Assembly: GCA_018729555.1 (NCBI GenBank)
Contig: JAHHQG010000023.1
Span: 1-64,000, forward strand
DNA length: 64,000 nucleotides
Source: Clostridiales bacterium
GTDB taxonomy: Bacteria > Bacillota > Sulfobacillia > RBS10-35
Direction: 5' to 3'
Shown here: one piece after another, positions 1 through 8,016 of the stretch
Layout: each line of letters begins with the position of its first letter
How positions within the stretch are numbered: the stretch's first letter is position 1
The notes under the pieces: generated by a model
The model's input: only the letters and a program-made list of their open reading frames with translations
What the model was told of the DNA's origin: nothing
Database searches by the model: none
Made by a program: the position numbers and the translations under genes

Positions 1-19
1 GATCCGTGAGGATCGGCTG

Positions 20-45
20 CCTGAAACAGATGACGATGTTTCAGG
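20..45. promoter_or_regulatory. Perfect inverted repeat upstream of MarR gene, candidate operator
   Basis: Two 9-base arms, CCTGAAACA and TGTTTCAGG, flank an 8-base spacer and are exact reverse complements. The repeat lies 35 bases before the marR-type start codon. MarR proteins are dimers that usually bind palindromes in their own promoters, so autoregulation is the natural reading. This is inferred from position and symmetry only. Confidence 0.5.
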
Positions 46-79
46 TAACGGTGGGCCTTCGGACAGTAGAGGGAGGACC

Positions 80-544
80 ATGATCCCCGACCGTGCCACA
101 GTGGAAAAGATCGAGTATCAGCTCCGGAAGATCGCCTTCCTTCTGCGGCGGCAGGGGCGAAGGATCCTTACCCGCTTTGACCTGACGCCCCCCCAGTTCG
201 ATGCCCTCCAGTTCCTCATCTATCACGACGGGCTCACCATGGGGGAGCTGACCCAAAGGCTTTACCTGGCTTCCAGCACGGTGACCGATCTCATCCAGCG
301 GATGGAAAAGGGGGAGCTGGTCAAACGGGTGAGGGATCCCCGGGACCGGCGGGTGGTGCGCCTCTATGTGCAGCCCCGGGCCCATGAGGTCCTGGAGGCG
401 GTCCTGGAGGAGAGGCGCCGGTTTCTGGCCCGGGTGCTGGGGGAGCTTTCCCCGGAAGTGGTGGGGATGCTGGAGGCATCCCTGGAAAAGCTCCATGACC
501 AGATGGGGGCGGCCCTGGAGAAGGAGGAGGAGCGCCAGCCATGA
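80..544 (+). CDS. MarR-family transcriptional regulator
   Basis: A 154-residue protein with the standard MarR layout: an N-terminal helix pair, a winged helix-turn-helix around residues 35-100 (FDALQFLIYHDGLTMGELTQ, then a recognition helix with SSTVTDLIQRMEKGELV), and the wing DPRDRRVVRLY. The C-terminal helices would form the dimer interface. The ATG follows a clear GGGAGG ribosome site. The stop overlaps the start of the next gene by four bases (ATGA), so it is probably translated together with the phosphorylase-deaminase fusion and may regulate that operon. The ligand cannot be told from sequence. A 26-base inverted repeat upstream is a candidate binding site. Confidence 0.9.
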   Translation: MIPDRATVEKIEYQLRKIAFLLRRQGRRILTRFDLTPPQFDALQFLIYHDGLTMGELTQRLYLASSTVTDLIQRMEKGELVKRVRDPRDRRVVRLYVQPRAHEVLEAVLEERRRFLARVLGELSPEVVGMLEASLEKLHDQMGAALEKEEERQP

Positions 545-2658
545 CGGATGTGGCCCTCATCGGGGGGACGGGGGTGTACCAGGCGGACATCCTGGAAGAC
601 CCCGAAGAACGGGAACTCATCACCCCCTACGGGCGGGTTCAGCTCTGGATAGGGAACCTTAAGGGAAAGAAGCGGGAGGCGATCTTCGTCACCCGCCACG
701 GCCGGGGCCATGCCCTCCCTCCCCACCGGGTGCCTTACCGGGCTATCCTCTGGGCCCTTAAATCCATGGGGGTGGAGCGGGTGGCGGCCACAGCGGCCGT
801 CGGGTCCCTGCGGGAGCACCTGCCGCCGGGGACCCTTCTCCTTCCCCATTCCTTCCTGGACTTCACCCGGCAGCGGCCGTCCACCTTCTACGACGGCGGC
901 CCCGAAGGGGTGGTCCACGTCGATATGACGGAGCCCTACTGCCCCGTCATGCGGCAGACGGCGGCCCGCCTGGCGAAAGAGCGGGGCCTCCGGGTGGTGG
1001 AAGGGGGCATCTACGCCTGTACCGAAGGGCCTCGCTTCGAGACGCCGGCGGAGATCCGGATGCTGGCCCAGTGGGGGGGCGATGTGGTAGGCATGACGGG
1101 GGTCCCGGAGGTGGTGCTGGCAAGGGAGCTGGGCCTTTGCTACATGACGGTGGCCCTGGTAACCAACTATGCCGCCGGCATCAAGCCGGCACCCCTCACC
1201 CAGGAGGAGGTCCTGGATGCTATGGCGGGGTGGAAGGGGATGCTGGCGCCCTTCCTCCGGGATGTCCTGGCGGAGCTTCCCAAGGAAAGGGAAGGGTGCG
1301 CCTGCGCAAAGGTGCCTTCCCCCATGGCGGTCCTGGTGGGGCAAGGGGAAGGGGAGGCGGACGCAAAGGATCGCGTCATCTTCCGCGGCGTCACCCTCCT
1401 GGACGGCACCGGCGGGGTTGAGGAAGGAGTCAGCGTGGTGGTGGAAGGGGGAGAGGTCAAAGCCGTCCTTTCCTCCGGAGAGCCCCTTCCTCGGGGGCGC
1501 ACCATCCCCGGGGAAGGAAAGGTCCTTTTGCCCGGCCTCATCAATCTGCACCAGCATGCGGCCATGAGCCTCTTTCGCACCTTTGCCGATGACATGAACC
1601 TCATGGACTGGCTGCAGACCAAGATCTGGCCGGCTGAAGCCCGCCTTACGGGGGAAGACGTCTATTGGGGAACCCTCCACAGCATCGTGGAGATGCTGAA
1701 GAGCGGGACCACCACCTTTGTGGACATGTATTTCTTCGAAGAAGAGGTGGCTCGAGCTGTCCTGGAGAGCGGCATGCGGGCCGTCCTCTCCCGGGGGCTG
1801 GTGGCCACCGATCCCAAGGCCGGGGAGAAGGCCCTTCAGGAGGGGGTGGACCTCTGCCGGCGGTACGAGGGGGCAGGGGACGGGCGGATCCGCACCATGC
1901 TGGGGCCCCATGCCCCCTACACCTGCCCGCCGGAATTCCTCCGGGAGGTCTTTGCCGCTTCCCGGGAGCTAAAGGTGCCCATCCACATCCACCTCCACGA
2001 GACGCAAGGGGAGGTGGAGACCTACCGGCAGCGGTACGGGGCCAGCCCCATCCAGATGATGGCCCGGTGGGGCCTTTGGGATCGCCCCCTTCTGGCAGCC
2101 CACTGCGTGTGGGTGGATGACGAAGACATGGAGCTCCTGGCGGCGCTGCCGGGGGGAGGGGTGGCCCACAATCCCCTCTCCAACCTGAAGCTGGGGAGCG
2201 GCATCGCACCCTTGAAGGACCTTTTGCGGCGAGGGGTGCGGGTGGGTCTGGGAACCGACGGCCCCACCTCCACCAACATGCTCTCCCTCTTCGAGGAAAT
2301 GCGGTTGGCGGCCTGGCTGGCCAAGGGCCGGGAGCGGGACGGCAGCCTCCTCACGGCGAGGGAGGCCTTCCGCTTGGGCACCTCCGCCGGCGGGGAGATC
2401 CTTCAGTGGGAGGGCCTGGGGCAGGTGCGCCCCGGCGGCCCCGCCGATCTGGTCCTCCTCTCGCCGGATTCCCCCCGGTTCACCCCCGTCTTCGACTGGC
2501 ATGCGGCGGTGGTCTGGGGAGCCCAGGACGCCGACGTGGATACGGTGATGGTGGCGGGGAAGATCCTGATGGAAAAGGGGCGCCTTCTCACTCTGGACGA
2601 AGAGCGCATCGCCTTTGAGGTGAAGAGCCGGTCTCGCCGGCTGGTGGAAGGCCTTTGA
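541..2658 (+). CDS. Fused methylthioinosine/purine nucleoside phosphorylase and MTA/SAH deaminase
   Basis: Two complete enzymes in one 705-residue chain. Residues 1 to about 250 are an MTAP/PNP-type phosphorylase (IGGTGVYQ near the start, TRHGRGHALPPHRV phosphate-site region, CTEGPRFETPAEI, MTGVPEVVLAREL). Residues about 278-705 are an amidohydrolase of the MtaD class with metal ligands H337 and H339 (HQH), H484 or H486 and E487 (HIHLHET), H521 and D573 (GTDGPTSTN). In adenine-specific MTAP the base is held by aspartates in TDYD; here the equivalent is N209 in TNYA, as in 6-oxopurine phosphorylases. The fusion therefore reads as deamination of methylthioadenosine to methylthioinosine, then phosphorolysis to hypoxanthine and methylthioribose 1-phosphate. 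It overlaps marR by 4 bases and the next gene by 4 (TTGA). Confidence 0.88.
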   Translation: MTDVALIGGTGVYQADILEDPEERELITPYGRVQLWIGNLKGKKREAIFVTRHGRGHALPPHRVPYRAILWALKSMGVERVAATAAVGSLREHLPPGTLLLPHSFLDFTRQRPSTFYDGGPEGVVHVDMTEPYCPVMRQTAARLAKERGLRVVEGGIYACTEGPRFETPAEIRMLAQWGGDVVGMTGVPEVVLARELGLCYMTVALVTNYAAGIKPAPLTQEEVLDAMAGWKGMLAPFLRDVLAELPKEREGCACAKVPSPMAVLVGQGEGEADAKDRVIFRGVTLLDGTGGVEEGVSVVVEGGEVKAVLSSGEPLPRGRTIPGEGKVLLPGLINLHQHAAMSLFRTFADDMNLMDWLQTKIWPAEARLTGEDVYWGTLHSIVEMLKSGTTTFVDMYFFEEEVARAVLESGMRAVLSRGLVATDPKAGEKALQEGVDLCRRYEGAGDGRIRTMLGPHAPYTCPPEFLREVFAASRELKVPIHIHLHETQGEVETYRQRYGASPIQMMARWGLWDRPLLAAHCVWVDDEDMELLAALPGGGVAHNPLSNLKLGSGIAPLKDLLRRGVRVGLGTDGPTSTNMLSLFEEMRLAAWLAKGRERDGSLLTAREAFRLGTSAGGEILQWEGLGQVRPGGPADLVLLSPDSPRFTPVFDWHAAVVWGAQDADVDTVMVAGKILMEKGRLLTLDEERIAFEVKSRSRRLVEGL

Positions 2659-3260
2659 CCCTCTACCTGGTGCGCCATGGGGTCACATCCTGGAACGAAG
2701 AGGGCCGCTTTCAGGGCTGGTCCGATGTGCCCCTCAACGAGAAGGGGCGGCGGCAAAGCCACGCCCTGGGTCAAAAGCTTCAGAAGGTCCCCATCGATGC
2801 CATCTATGCCAGCGACCTCAGGCGGGCGGTGGAAACAGCCACCATCATCCGGGATTACCTTTCCGGCCCGCCGGCCCTTTTCACCGATCCTCGCCTGCGG
2901 GAAAGCCGCTTTGGCCGCTGGGAAGGCTTGACGGCCGAAGAGATCGCCTCTCGGTTCCCGGAGGAGTGGGAACGGCACCGGGTCGGCTGGTACGTCCCCG
3001 GAGGGGAAACGTTGACCGACGTGGAAGAGCGCTTGAGGTCCTTTAGCCAAGAGCTTTTCGCCCAGCCGTGGAAGACGGTCCTGGTGGTGGGCCACGGGGC
3101 CCTTCTCCGCTCCTGGCTCATCCTCATCCTGGGGCTGGACCTCGCCTTCCGCCGCCATTTCGCCCTGGAAAACGGCTCCCTCAGCCTTCTTAAAGCCAGC
3201 TCCCTCGCCGATCCCCGCGCCCGGGTGATCCGGTGGAATGAGCCGGTGGCCGAGGTGTAA
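2655..3260 (+). CDS. Histidine phosphatase family protein (phosphoglycerate mutase-like)
   Basis: A 201-residue member of the histidine phosphatase superfamily. The phosphate-accepting histidine is in LYLVRHGVTSWNEEGRFQG at H8, with the second arginine in SDLRRAVETA and the second catalytic histidine in VVGHGALLRSW. The size and the small C-terminal region fit CobC/PhoE-like phosphatases rather than true glycolytic mutase, which is longer. The TTG start overlaps the stop of the upstream fusion gene (TTGA), so translation is coupled. The substrate is unknown; the operon suggests a phosphorylated sugar or nucleotide product, but that is inference. Confidence 0.85.
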   Translation: MTLYLVRHGVTSWNEEGRFQGWSDVPLNEKGRRQSHALGQKLQKVPIDAIYASDLRRAVETATIIRDYLSGPPALFTDPRLRESRFGRWEGLTAEEIASRFPEEWERHRVGWYVPGGETLTDVEERLRSFSQELFAQPWKTVLVVGHGALLRSWLILILGLDLAFRRHFALENGSLSLLKASSLADPRARVIRWNEPVAEV

Positions 3261-3265
3261 CCTCC

Positions 3266-5656
3266 ATGATCTGGGCGCTTCAGGGGGACGGCGAAACCCG
3301 CTTTTACCGCCGGGGTCGGCCGGTGGACGAGGCAGCTGCCCGGGCCAGTACCGAAGTCCTGGCCCTGGGTTCGGGGGAAGGGGTGGCCATCCCCTGGACT
3401 GACCTATTGCCCCTCCTCTGGCCCCGGGAGACGCCTCCCCCGCCGGCCAACCCGGCGGAAGGGGAGACCCTTTTGAAGCGGGCGGTAGCCCGGGCCCAAA
3501 AAGCCCCCACGGGGTTGAAGCTGGCCTGGAGCCTTTTCCTCCACGGCCATCCCCTCTCCCTCTGGCTGGAGGAAGCCTACCGCTGGCCGTTGGACGCTGG
3601 CGCCGAGGGGGATCAGGCGTGGAAACCTCTCCCCGGCCATGGGGTTCGCCGGTCGCCTCCCGGGGCGGAACGGGTGAGGTCCGTGAAGGAAGCCTTTTCC
3701 CCCCATGGCCCCCTGGCCCGCCTCCTTCCCCAGTTCGAAGGCCGTCCTGGCCAAGAGGCCATGGCGGAGGCGGTGGAGGAGACCCTCCGGGAAGGCGGCA
3801 TCCTCCTGGTGGAGGCGGGGACTGGCAGCGGCAAGAGCCTGGCCTACCTGGTGCCGGCCCTTTTGCGGGGCGGGGACGGGCGGACGGTGGTGGCCACCCG
3901 CACCCTCCAGCTGCAAGAGCAGCTCCTCGGAAAGGATCTTCCCGTGGCCCTGGCCTTGAGCGGTCCCGGGAAGAAAGGGGTTCTCCTCAAAGGGTACGCC
4001 AATTACCTCTGCCTCAAACGCTGGAATGAGCTTCTGGAAGGCGGGTTTCCCCCTCAGGCGGGGGTGTTTTTAGCCCAGGTGGCCTCCTGGCTCCACGTCA
4101 CCCAGGATGGCGACCTGGGGGAGCTTCCCTTCGCGTCCTTCCCCCTTCCCCTCGGCATCGAGCCCCACGCCTGCGGCCGGCGCGCTTGCCCGTTTTTCGA
4201 GGGATGCTTCGTCTTCAAAGCGCGGCAAGAGGCGGAAAGCGCCCATGTGGTGGTGGTCAACCACGCCCTCCTCCTGGCCGATGCCCGCCGGGGCGGCGAC
4301 CTCCTCCCTCCCTTCGACGTCCTCATCGTCGATGAGGCCCACCACCTGGAAGAAGCGGCAGCTCAGCACCTGGGGGGCACCTTTGCCGGCGATGTCTGGC
4401 GGCGCCATCTCCAAGAGATGGCTTCCCTTCCCTGGCCGCCCCAATGGGCGGAAGAGGCGGGGGAGATCCTCACCTCGGCCCGCGAGGCGCTGGAGGCCTT
4501 CCTTCAGGCGGTCCGCCGGTGGGGCGGCGATGAAGGGGAAAAAAGGTGGCGGGGGGAGGACCCGCAGGTGGAGGAGGCGGGGGAGCGCCTGGCCCGCCAT
4601 CTGGAGGGGGTCCTTGGACTGCTTTCGAGGTGCCAGGAGGAAGGGGAGATGGCCTTTCCCGCCGGGAGCTGGCACCAGCTGGTGGAGGAGGGGATCCGCC
4701 ATCTCTTGGGGTGGCTGGATGCGCCTTCGGGATGGGTGAGCTTTTGGGAAGGCCGGGGGAAGACCGATATCCTCCAGCTCTCCCCTCTGGAGGTGGGCGA
4801 GATCCTAAAGGAGCAGCTCCTCTCCCGGGTGGAGGCGGCCGTCTTTACCTCCGCCACCTTGAGCGTGGCGGGAAACCTGGCGCCCTACGCCCAGCGCCTG
4901 GGCCTTTCCCGGTGGCGGGAGCTCAAGGTCCCGTCCCCCTTCCGCTATCGGGAGCAGGCCCTCATCCTGGTGCCCACCGATCTTCCTGCGGGTCACGGGC
5001 CCGATCTTTACCCTTGGGATGAGCTGGCTCCTTTTCTGGGGCGCCTGGCGGAGCTCACCCGAGGGAGGGCCCTCTTTCTCTTCACCAGTTACCGGGCCCT
5101 TAAGGCGTGTCGTCAAGCCTTGGACCGGTTGGGGCTGAAGGTCACCTTCCTTTCCCAAGGGGAGGACGGGTCGAGGGCGGAGCTCCTGGCGGCCCTCCGG
5201 AAAGGGGAAGAGGTGGTTCTTTTGGGGACCCAGACCTTCTGGGAAGGGGTAGATCTCCCGGGGGATCTCCTGCGTCTGGTGGTGGTGGACCGCATCCCCT
5301 TTCCCCGGCCCAACCTTCCCCGCCTGGAAGCCCAGAAAGAGGCCCTTTTGGCGCGGGGGGAGAACTGGTTTTTCCCCCTCCATGTGGTGCCGGCCGCTAC
5401 CCTCTTGCAGCAGGCCTTCGGCCGCCTCATCCGGACAGCGCAAGATCAAGGGCTCTTCGTCCTTCTGGACCGCCGCCTCCTGGTGCAGAGCTACGGCCCC
5501 ATCCTTCTCGAAAGTTTGCCCGATGCATCCTTTTTGCAAGGGCCGCGCCAAGAGCTTTTGGATGCGGCGGCAGGCTTTCTAAGCGGCCGGATTCCCTTCA
5601 CGCGCTTCCAGAGCGTTCAAGAAGCGGCGGCCCGTCTCAGGGAAGGCAGAACTTGA
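3266..5656 (+). CDS. dinG: DinG/XPD-type ATP-dependent DNA helicase
   Basis: A 796-residue superfamily 2 helicase. Walker A is GTGSGKS near residue 185 and the DEAH box is VDEAHH near residue 355. Four cysteines, C249, C303, C308 and C314, sit between them as in the iron-sulfur domain of XPD and E. coli DinG. Later motifs include FTSATLS, LFTSYRA, GTQTFWEGVDLPG and QAFGRLIR. The first 130 residues are not a recognisable nuclease domain, so this is not the exonuclease-fused Bacillus DinG. It starts 5 bases after the phosphatase stop and ends the operon. Expected role: 5'-3' unwinding of replication or repair intermediates such as R-loops or G-quadruplexes. Confidence 0.88.
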   Translation: MIWALQGDGETRFYRRGRPVDEAAARASTEVLALGSGEGVAIPWTDLLPLLWPRETPPPPANPAEGETLLKRAVARAQKAPTGLKLAWSLFLHGHPLSLWLEEAYRWPLDAGAEGDQAWKPLPGHGVRRSPPGAERVRSVKEAFSPHGPLARLLPQFEGRPGQEAMAEAVEETLREGGILLVEAGTGSGKSLAYLVPALLRGGDGRTVVATRTLQLQEQLLGKDLPVALALSGPGKKGVLLKGYANYLCLKRWNELLEGGFPPQAGVFLAQVASWLHVTQDGDLGELPFASFPLPLGIEPHACGRRACPFFEGCFVFKARQEAESAHVVVVNHALLLADARRGGDLLPPFDVLIVDEAHHLEEAAAQHLGGTFAGDVWRRHLQEMASLPWPPQWAEEAGEILTSAREALEAFLQAVRRWGGDEGEKRWRGEDPQVEEAGERLARHLEGVLGLLSRCQEEGEMAFPAGSWHQLVEEGIRHLLGWLDAPSGWVSFWEGRGKTDILQLSPLEVGEILKEQLLSRVEAAVFTSATLSVAGNLAPYAQRLGLSRWRELKVPSPFRYREQALILVPTDLPAGHGPDLYPWDELAPFLGRLAELTRGRALFLFTSYRALKACRQALDRLGLKVTFLSQGEDGSRAELLAALRKGEEVVLLGTQTFWEGVDLPGDLLRLVVVDRIPFPRPNLPRLEAQKEALLARGENWFFPLHVVPAATLLQQAFGRLIRTAQDQGLFVLLDRRLLVQSYGPILLESLPDASFLQGPRQELLDAAAGFLSGRIPFTRFQSVQEAAARLREGRT

Positions 5657-5691
5657 CGGGTTAGAAGCCCTTTCGGGCGGGCAAGGTATGG

Positions 5692-5708
5692 GTGTCGGCA
5701 GCCGACAC
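5692..5708 (+). promoter_or_regulatory. Stem-loop in the leader of the spore protein gene
   Basis: A 17-base perfect palindrome, GTGTCGGC-A-GCCGACAC, ends immediately before the AGGAGG ribosome site of the SASP gene. As RNA it would form a 7-bp stem with a CAG loop. It may stabilise the message or be an operator; it could also belong to the end of the helicase transcript. Confidence 0.4.
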
Positions 5709-5722
5709 AGGAGGTCAACGGG

Positions 5723-5929
5723 ATGAAAGAGCGGAAGCGCTCGGATCAATCGCTGGACCGCCTGAAATACGAGGTGGCCGAAGAGCTGGGCCTCGATGAC
5801 GATATCGAGGAGCGGGGATGGAGCCGGCTCACCACCCGAGAGGTGGGCAAGATCGGCGGGGCCATGGTCCGCAAGATGATCCGGAAGGCCCGCCGGGAGT
5901 GGGGCAAAGACCCCGAGCGGCCCACGTAA
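5723..5929 (+). CDS. Alpha/beta-type small acid-soluble spore protein
   Basis: A 68-residue protein ending in the SASP signature: LKYEVAEELGL in the first conserved helix and TTREVGKIGGAMVRKMI in the second. Alpha/beta SASPs coat spore DNA, force an A-like form and protect it from UV and heat; they are degraded by the GPR protease at germination, for which the EVAEELG region is the usual cleavage area. A strong AGGAGG site precedes the ATG and a strong terminator follows, so it is a single-gene unit. In known spore formers such genes are made in the forespore under sigma G; I did not find a convincing sigma G promoter here. Confidence 0.95.
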   Translation: MKERKRSDQSLDRLKYEVAEELGLDDDIEERGWSRLTTREVGKIGGAMVRKMIRKARREWGKDPERPT

Positions 5930-5942
5930 AGGCCACCTTTGG

Positions 5943-5976
5943 GAGGCGGGAGCGGAAACGCTCCCGCCTCTTTCTT
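5943..5976 (+). terminator. Rho-independent terminator after SASP gene
   Basis: A 12-bp perfect stem (GAGGCGGGAGCG pairing with CGCTCCCGCCTC) closes a GAAA tetraloop and is followed by TTTCTT. It lies 13 bases after the SASP stop. Confidence 0.88.
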
Positions 5977-6031
5977 CCGATGGGATGAAGGGGCGAACCG
6001 CCACATATGGAACCTTGGGGGTGGCTCGCCC

Positions 6032-6388
6032 GTGGAGGTGAGAAGCGTCCTTTGGGGAGGCCTCGTCGGCCTTGCCACAGCCCTTCTTTTGGCCCTCATC
6101 TGGGCCCTCCTCATCCGCGTGGGAGGCCTTCCGGAAGGTCCCGCCCTGAAGGCGGCCTATTATTCGGGGTTTCTTTCGGCTCTGGTGAGCGGAGGAGCGG
6201 CGGCCCGCAGCGCGGGGATGAAAGGGTGGCTTCACGGGGGGCTAGGAGGCCTTTTCTACGGCCTTTTGGCACCGGCCCTCAGCCTCCTCATCTTCTCCGC
6301 CCAGCGAAACTTCCTGCCTCTCCTCCTGCACGCCGCCTTGGCCCTCTTTTTGGGGGCGGTGGGTGGCATTCTGGGGCTGAACCTGTAG
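6032..6388 (+). CDS. Small multi-spanning membrane protein of the YrzE/TIGR04086 type
   Basis: About 118 residues with four hydrophobic segments (around VLWGGLVGLATALLLALIWA, AAYYSGFLSALVSG, GLLAPALSLLIF and LLLHAALALFLGAVGG). The small glycine-rich spans and length match the TIGR04086/YrzE membrane family common in spore-forming Firmicutes, whose function is not known. The reading frame is open from 5939, but that start lies inside the SASP terminator, so I take the GTG at 6032; the GTG at 6038 is an alternative. Confidence 0.65.
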   Translation: MEVRSVLWGGLVGLATALLLALIWALLIRVGGLPEGPALKAAYYSGFLSALVSGGAAARSAGMKGWLHGGLGGLFYGLLAPALSLLIFSAQRNFLPLLLHAALALFLGAVGGILGLNL

Positions 6389-6439
6389 GCTCCCGCCGCC
6401 CCGGCTTTAATGGTACTTTGGAGGGGAGGAGGGACAGCC

Positions 6440-7924
6440 TTGAAGTTTTACCCCAACTACATCGACGGGCAATGGGTGGAGGCCAAGAGCGGCCGCCGGT
6501 ATCAGAGCATCAACCCGGCCAACGGGGAAGTCCTAGGGGAGGTCGCCCTCTCGGGTCCCGAGGATGTGGATGCCGCCGTCGAAGCGGCTCGGAAAGCCTT
6601 TGAGAGCTGGCGCCTCTATCCAGCCCCCAAGCGGGGAGAAATCCTCTTCCGGGCAGCTGAGATCCTGGTGCGGCGCAAGGAAGAGCTGGCCCGCATGCTC
6701 ACCCGGGAGATGGGCAAGGTGCTGCCCGAAGCCCGGGGAGATGTGCAGGAGGCCATCGACATCGCCTACTACATGGCTGCCGAAGGCCGGCGGCAGTTCG
6801 GCCATACGGTGCCTTCGGAGCTGCCCGACAAATTCGCCTTCAGCGTCCGGGAACCCATCGGAGTGGTGGGCATCATCACGCCCTGGAACTTCCCCACCGC
6901 CATCCCCTTCTGGAAGATGATGCCGGCCCTCATCCTAGGGAACACGGTGGTGTTTAAGCCCGCCAGCGATACCCCCATCATGGCGGCGCTTCTCGTGGAG
7001 GTCCTGGAAGAGGCGGGCATCCCCAAGGGCGTCGTGAACCTGGTCTACGGGCCGGGGGATACGGTCGGGGAGGCCCTCATCCGCCATCCCCACGTGCAGC
7101 TCATCTCCTTCACCGGTTCGGTGGAGTCGGGGAAGCATGTGGCTGTGACGGCAGCCCAGCACGGGATGAAGCGGGTCACCCTGGAGCTGGGCGGCAAGAA
7201 CGCCATCATCGTCCTGGAGGATGCCAACCTGGATCTGGCGGTGGACGGCATCATCTGGAGCGCCTTTGGGACCACCGGCCAACGGTGCACCGCCGCCAGC
7301 CGGGTGATCGTCCAGCGGAGCGTCGCGAAGAAGCTGGAGGAAAAACTGGTGGAGCGCATCTCTAAGCTCCGCTTGGGGGATGGCCTTTTGGAGACCACCG
7401 ACGTGGGACCCCTCATCCATACCCGGGCGCGGGACAAGGTCCACATGTACGTGGAGATCGGCAAGCAGGAGGGGGCCCGCCTGGTGGTGGGGGGCGAGCC
7501 CGCCATGGAAGGGGAGCTGGCCAAAGGGGCCTTCTACAAGCCCACCCTCTTTGCGGAAGTGAAGCCCGATATGCGCATCGCCCAGGAGGAAATCTTCGGG
7601 CCGGTCCTGGCCCTCATCCCGGTGGACACCATGGAAGAGGCCATCAAAGTCAACAACAGCGTCCAGTATGGCCTCTCCAGCGCCATGTACACCCAAGACG
7701 TCAACAAGGCCTTCAAGGCCATCCGGGATCTGGCCACGGGCATCGTGTACATCAACGCCGGGACCATCGGCGCCGAGATCCACCTGCCCTTCGGAGGGTA
7801 CCGCAACACGGGCAACGGCCACCGGGAAGCGGGGCAGGCCGCCCTGGACGCCTACAGCGAGTGGAAGTCGGTCTACGTCGATTACAGCGGCCGTCTCCAG
7901 AGGGCTCAGATCGACAACCAGTGA
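6440..7924 (+). CDS. NAD(P)-dependent aldehyde dehydrogenase
   Basis: A 494-residue aldehyde dehydrogenase. The catalytic cysteine is C283 in GTTGQRCTAAS and the general base is E249 in TLELGGKN. The N-terminal fold has PWNFPTAIPFWKM and FKPASDTP for nucleotide binding, and EEIFGPVLALI lies near the C terminus. Residue choice resembles the broad ALDH group containing succinate- and alpha-ketoglutarate-semialdehyde dehydrogenases, but the substrate cannot be assigned. A purine-rich ribosome site (GAGGGGAGGAGGGA) places the start at the TTG at 6440 rather than the upstream ATG-like codons. It is followed by a terminator and appears monocistronic. Confidence 0.9.
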   Translation: MKFYPNYIDGQWVEAKSGRRYQSINPANGEVLGEVALSGPEDVDAAVEAARKAFESWRLYPAPKRGEILFRAAEILVRRKEELARMLTREMGKVLPEARGDVQEAIDIAYYMAAEGRRQFGHTVPSELPDKFAFSVREPIGVVGIITPWNFPTAIPFWKMMPALILGNTVVFKPASDTPIMAALLVEVLEEAGIPKGVVNLVYGPGDTVGEALIRHPHVQLISFTGSVESGKHVAVTAAQHGMKRVTLELGGKNAIIVLEDANLDLAVDGIIWSAFGTTGQRCTAASRVIVQRSVAKKLEEKLVERISKLRLGDGLLETTDVGPLIHTRARDKVHMYVEIGKQEGARLVVGGEPAMEGELAKGAFYKPTLFAEVKPDMRIAQEEIFGPVLALIPVDTMEEAIKVNNSVQYGLSSAMYTQDVNKAFKAIRDLATGIVYINAGTIGAEIHLPFGGYRNTGNGHREAGQAALDAYSEWKSVYVDYSGRLQRAQIDNQ

Positions 7925-7949
7925 CAGGGTAGGCCGTGAATAAAGGGAG

Positions 7950-7985
7950 GGAAGGGCCTTTCCCAAAGGGCCCTTCCTTTCTTTC
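7950..7985 (+). terminator. Rho-independent terminator after aldehyde dehydrogenase
   Basis: A 9-bp stem, GGAAGGGCC pairing with GGCCCTTCC, with a loop of about 10 bases, is followed by TTTCTTTC. It lies 25 bases after the dehydrogenase stop. Confidence 0.82.
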
Positions 7986-8016
7986 GCACCTTTAGCCGTC
8001 GTAGTATAGTGCCACC

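Noticed and set aside
364-1911. Long open frame on the - strand, 515 codons
   Set aside because: It is antisense to the phosphorylase-deaminase fusion, has low-complexity G, P, H and R composition and matches no fold. High GC leaves few stops in shadow frames.
5657-5722. Sigma G promoter for the SASP gene
   Set aside because: No pair of hexamers with proper spacing could be picked out by eye.
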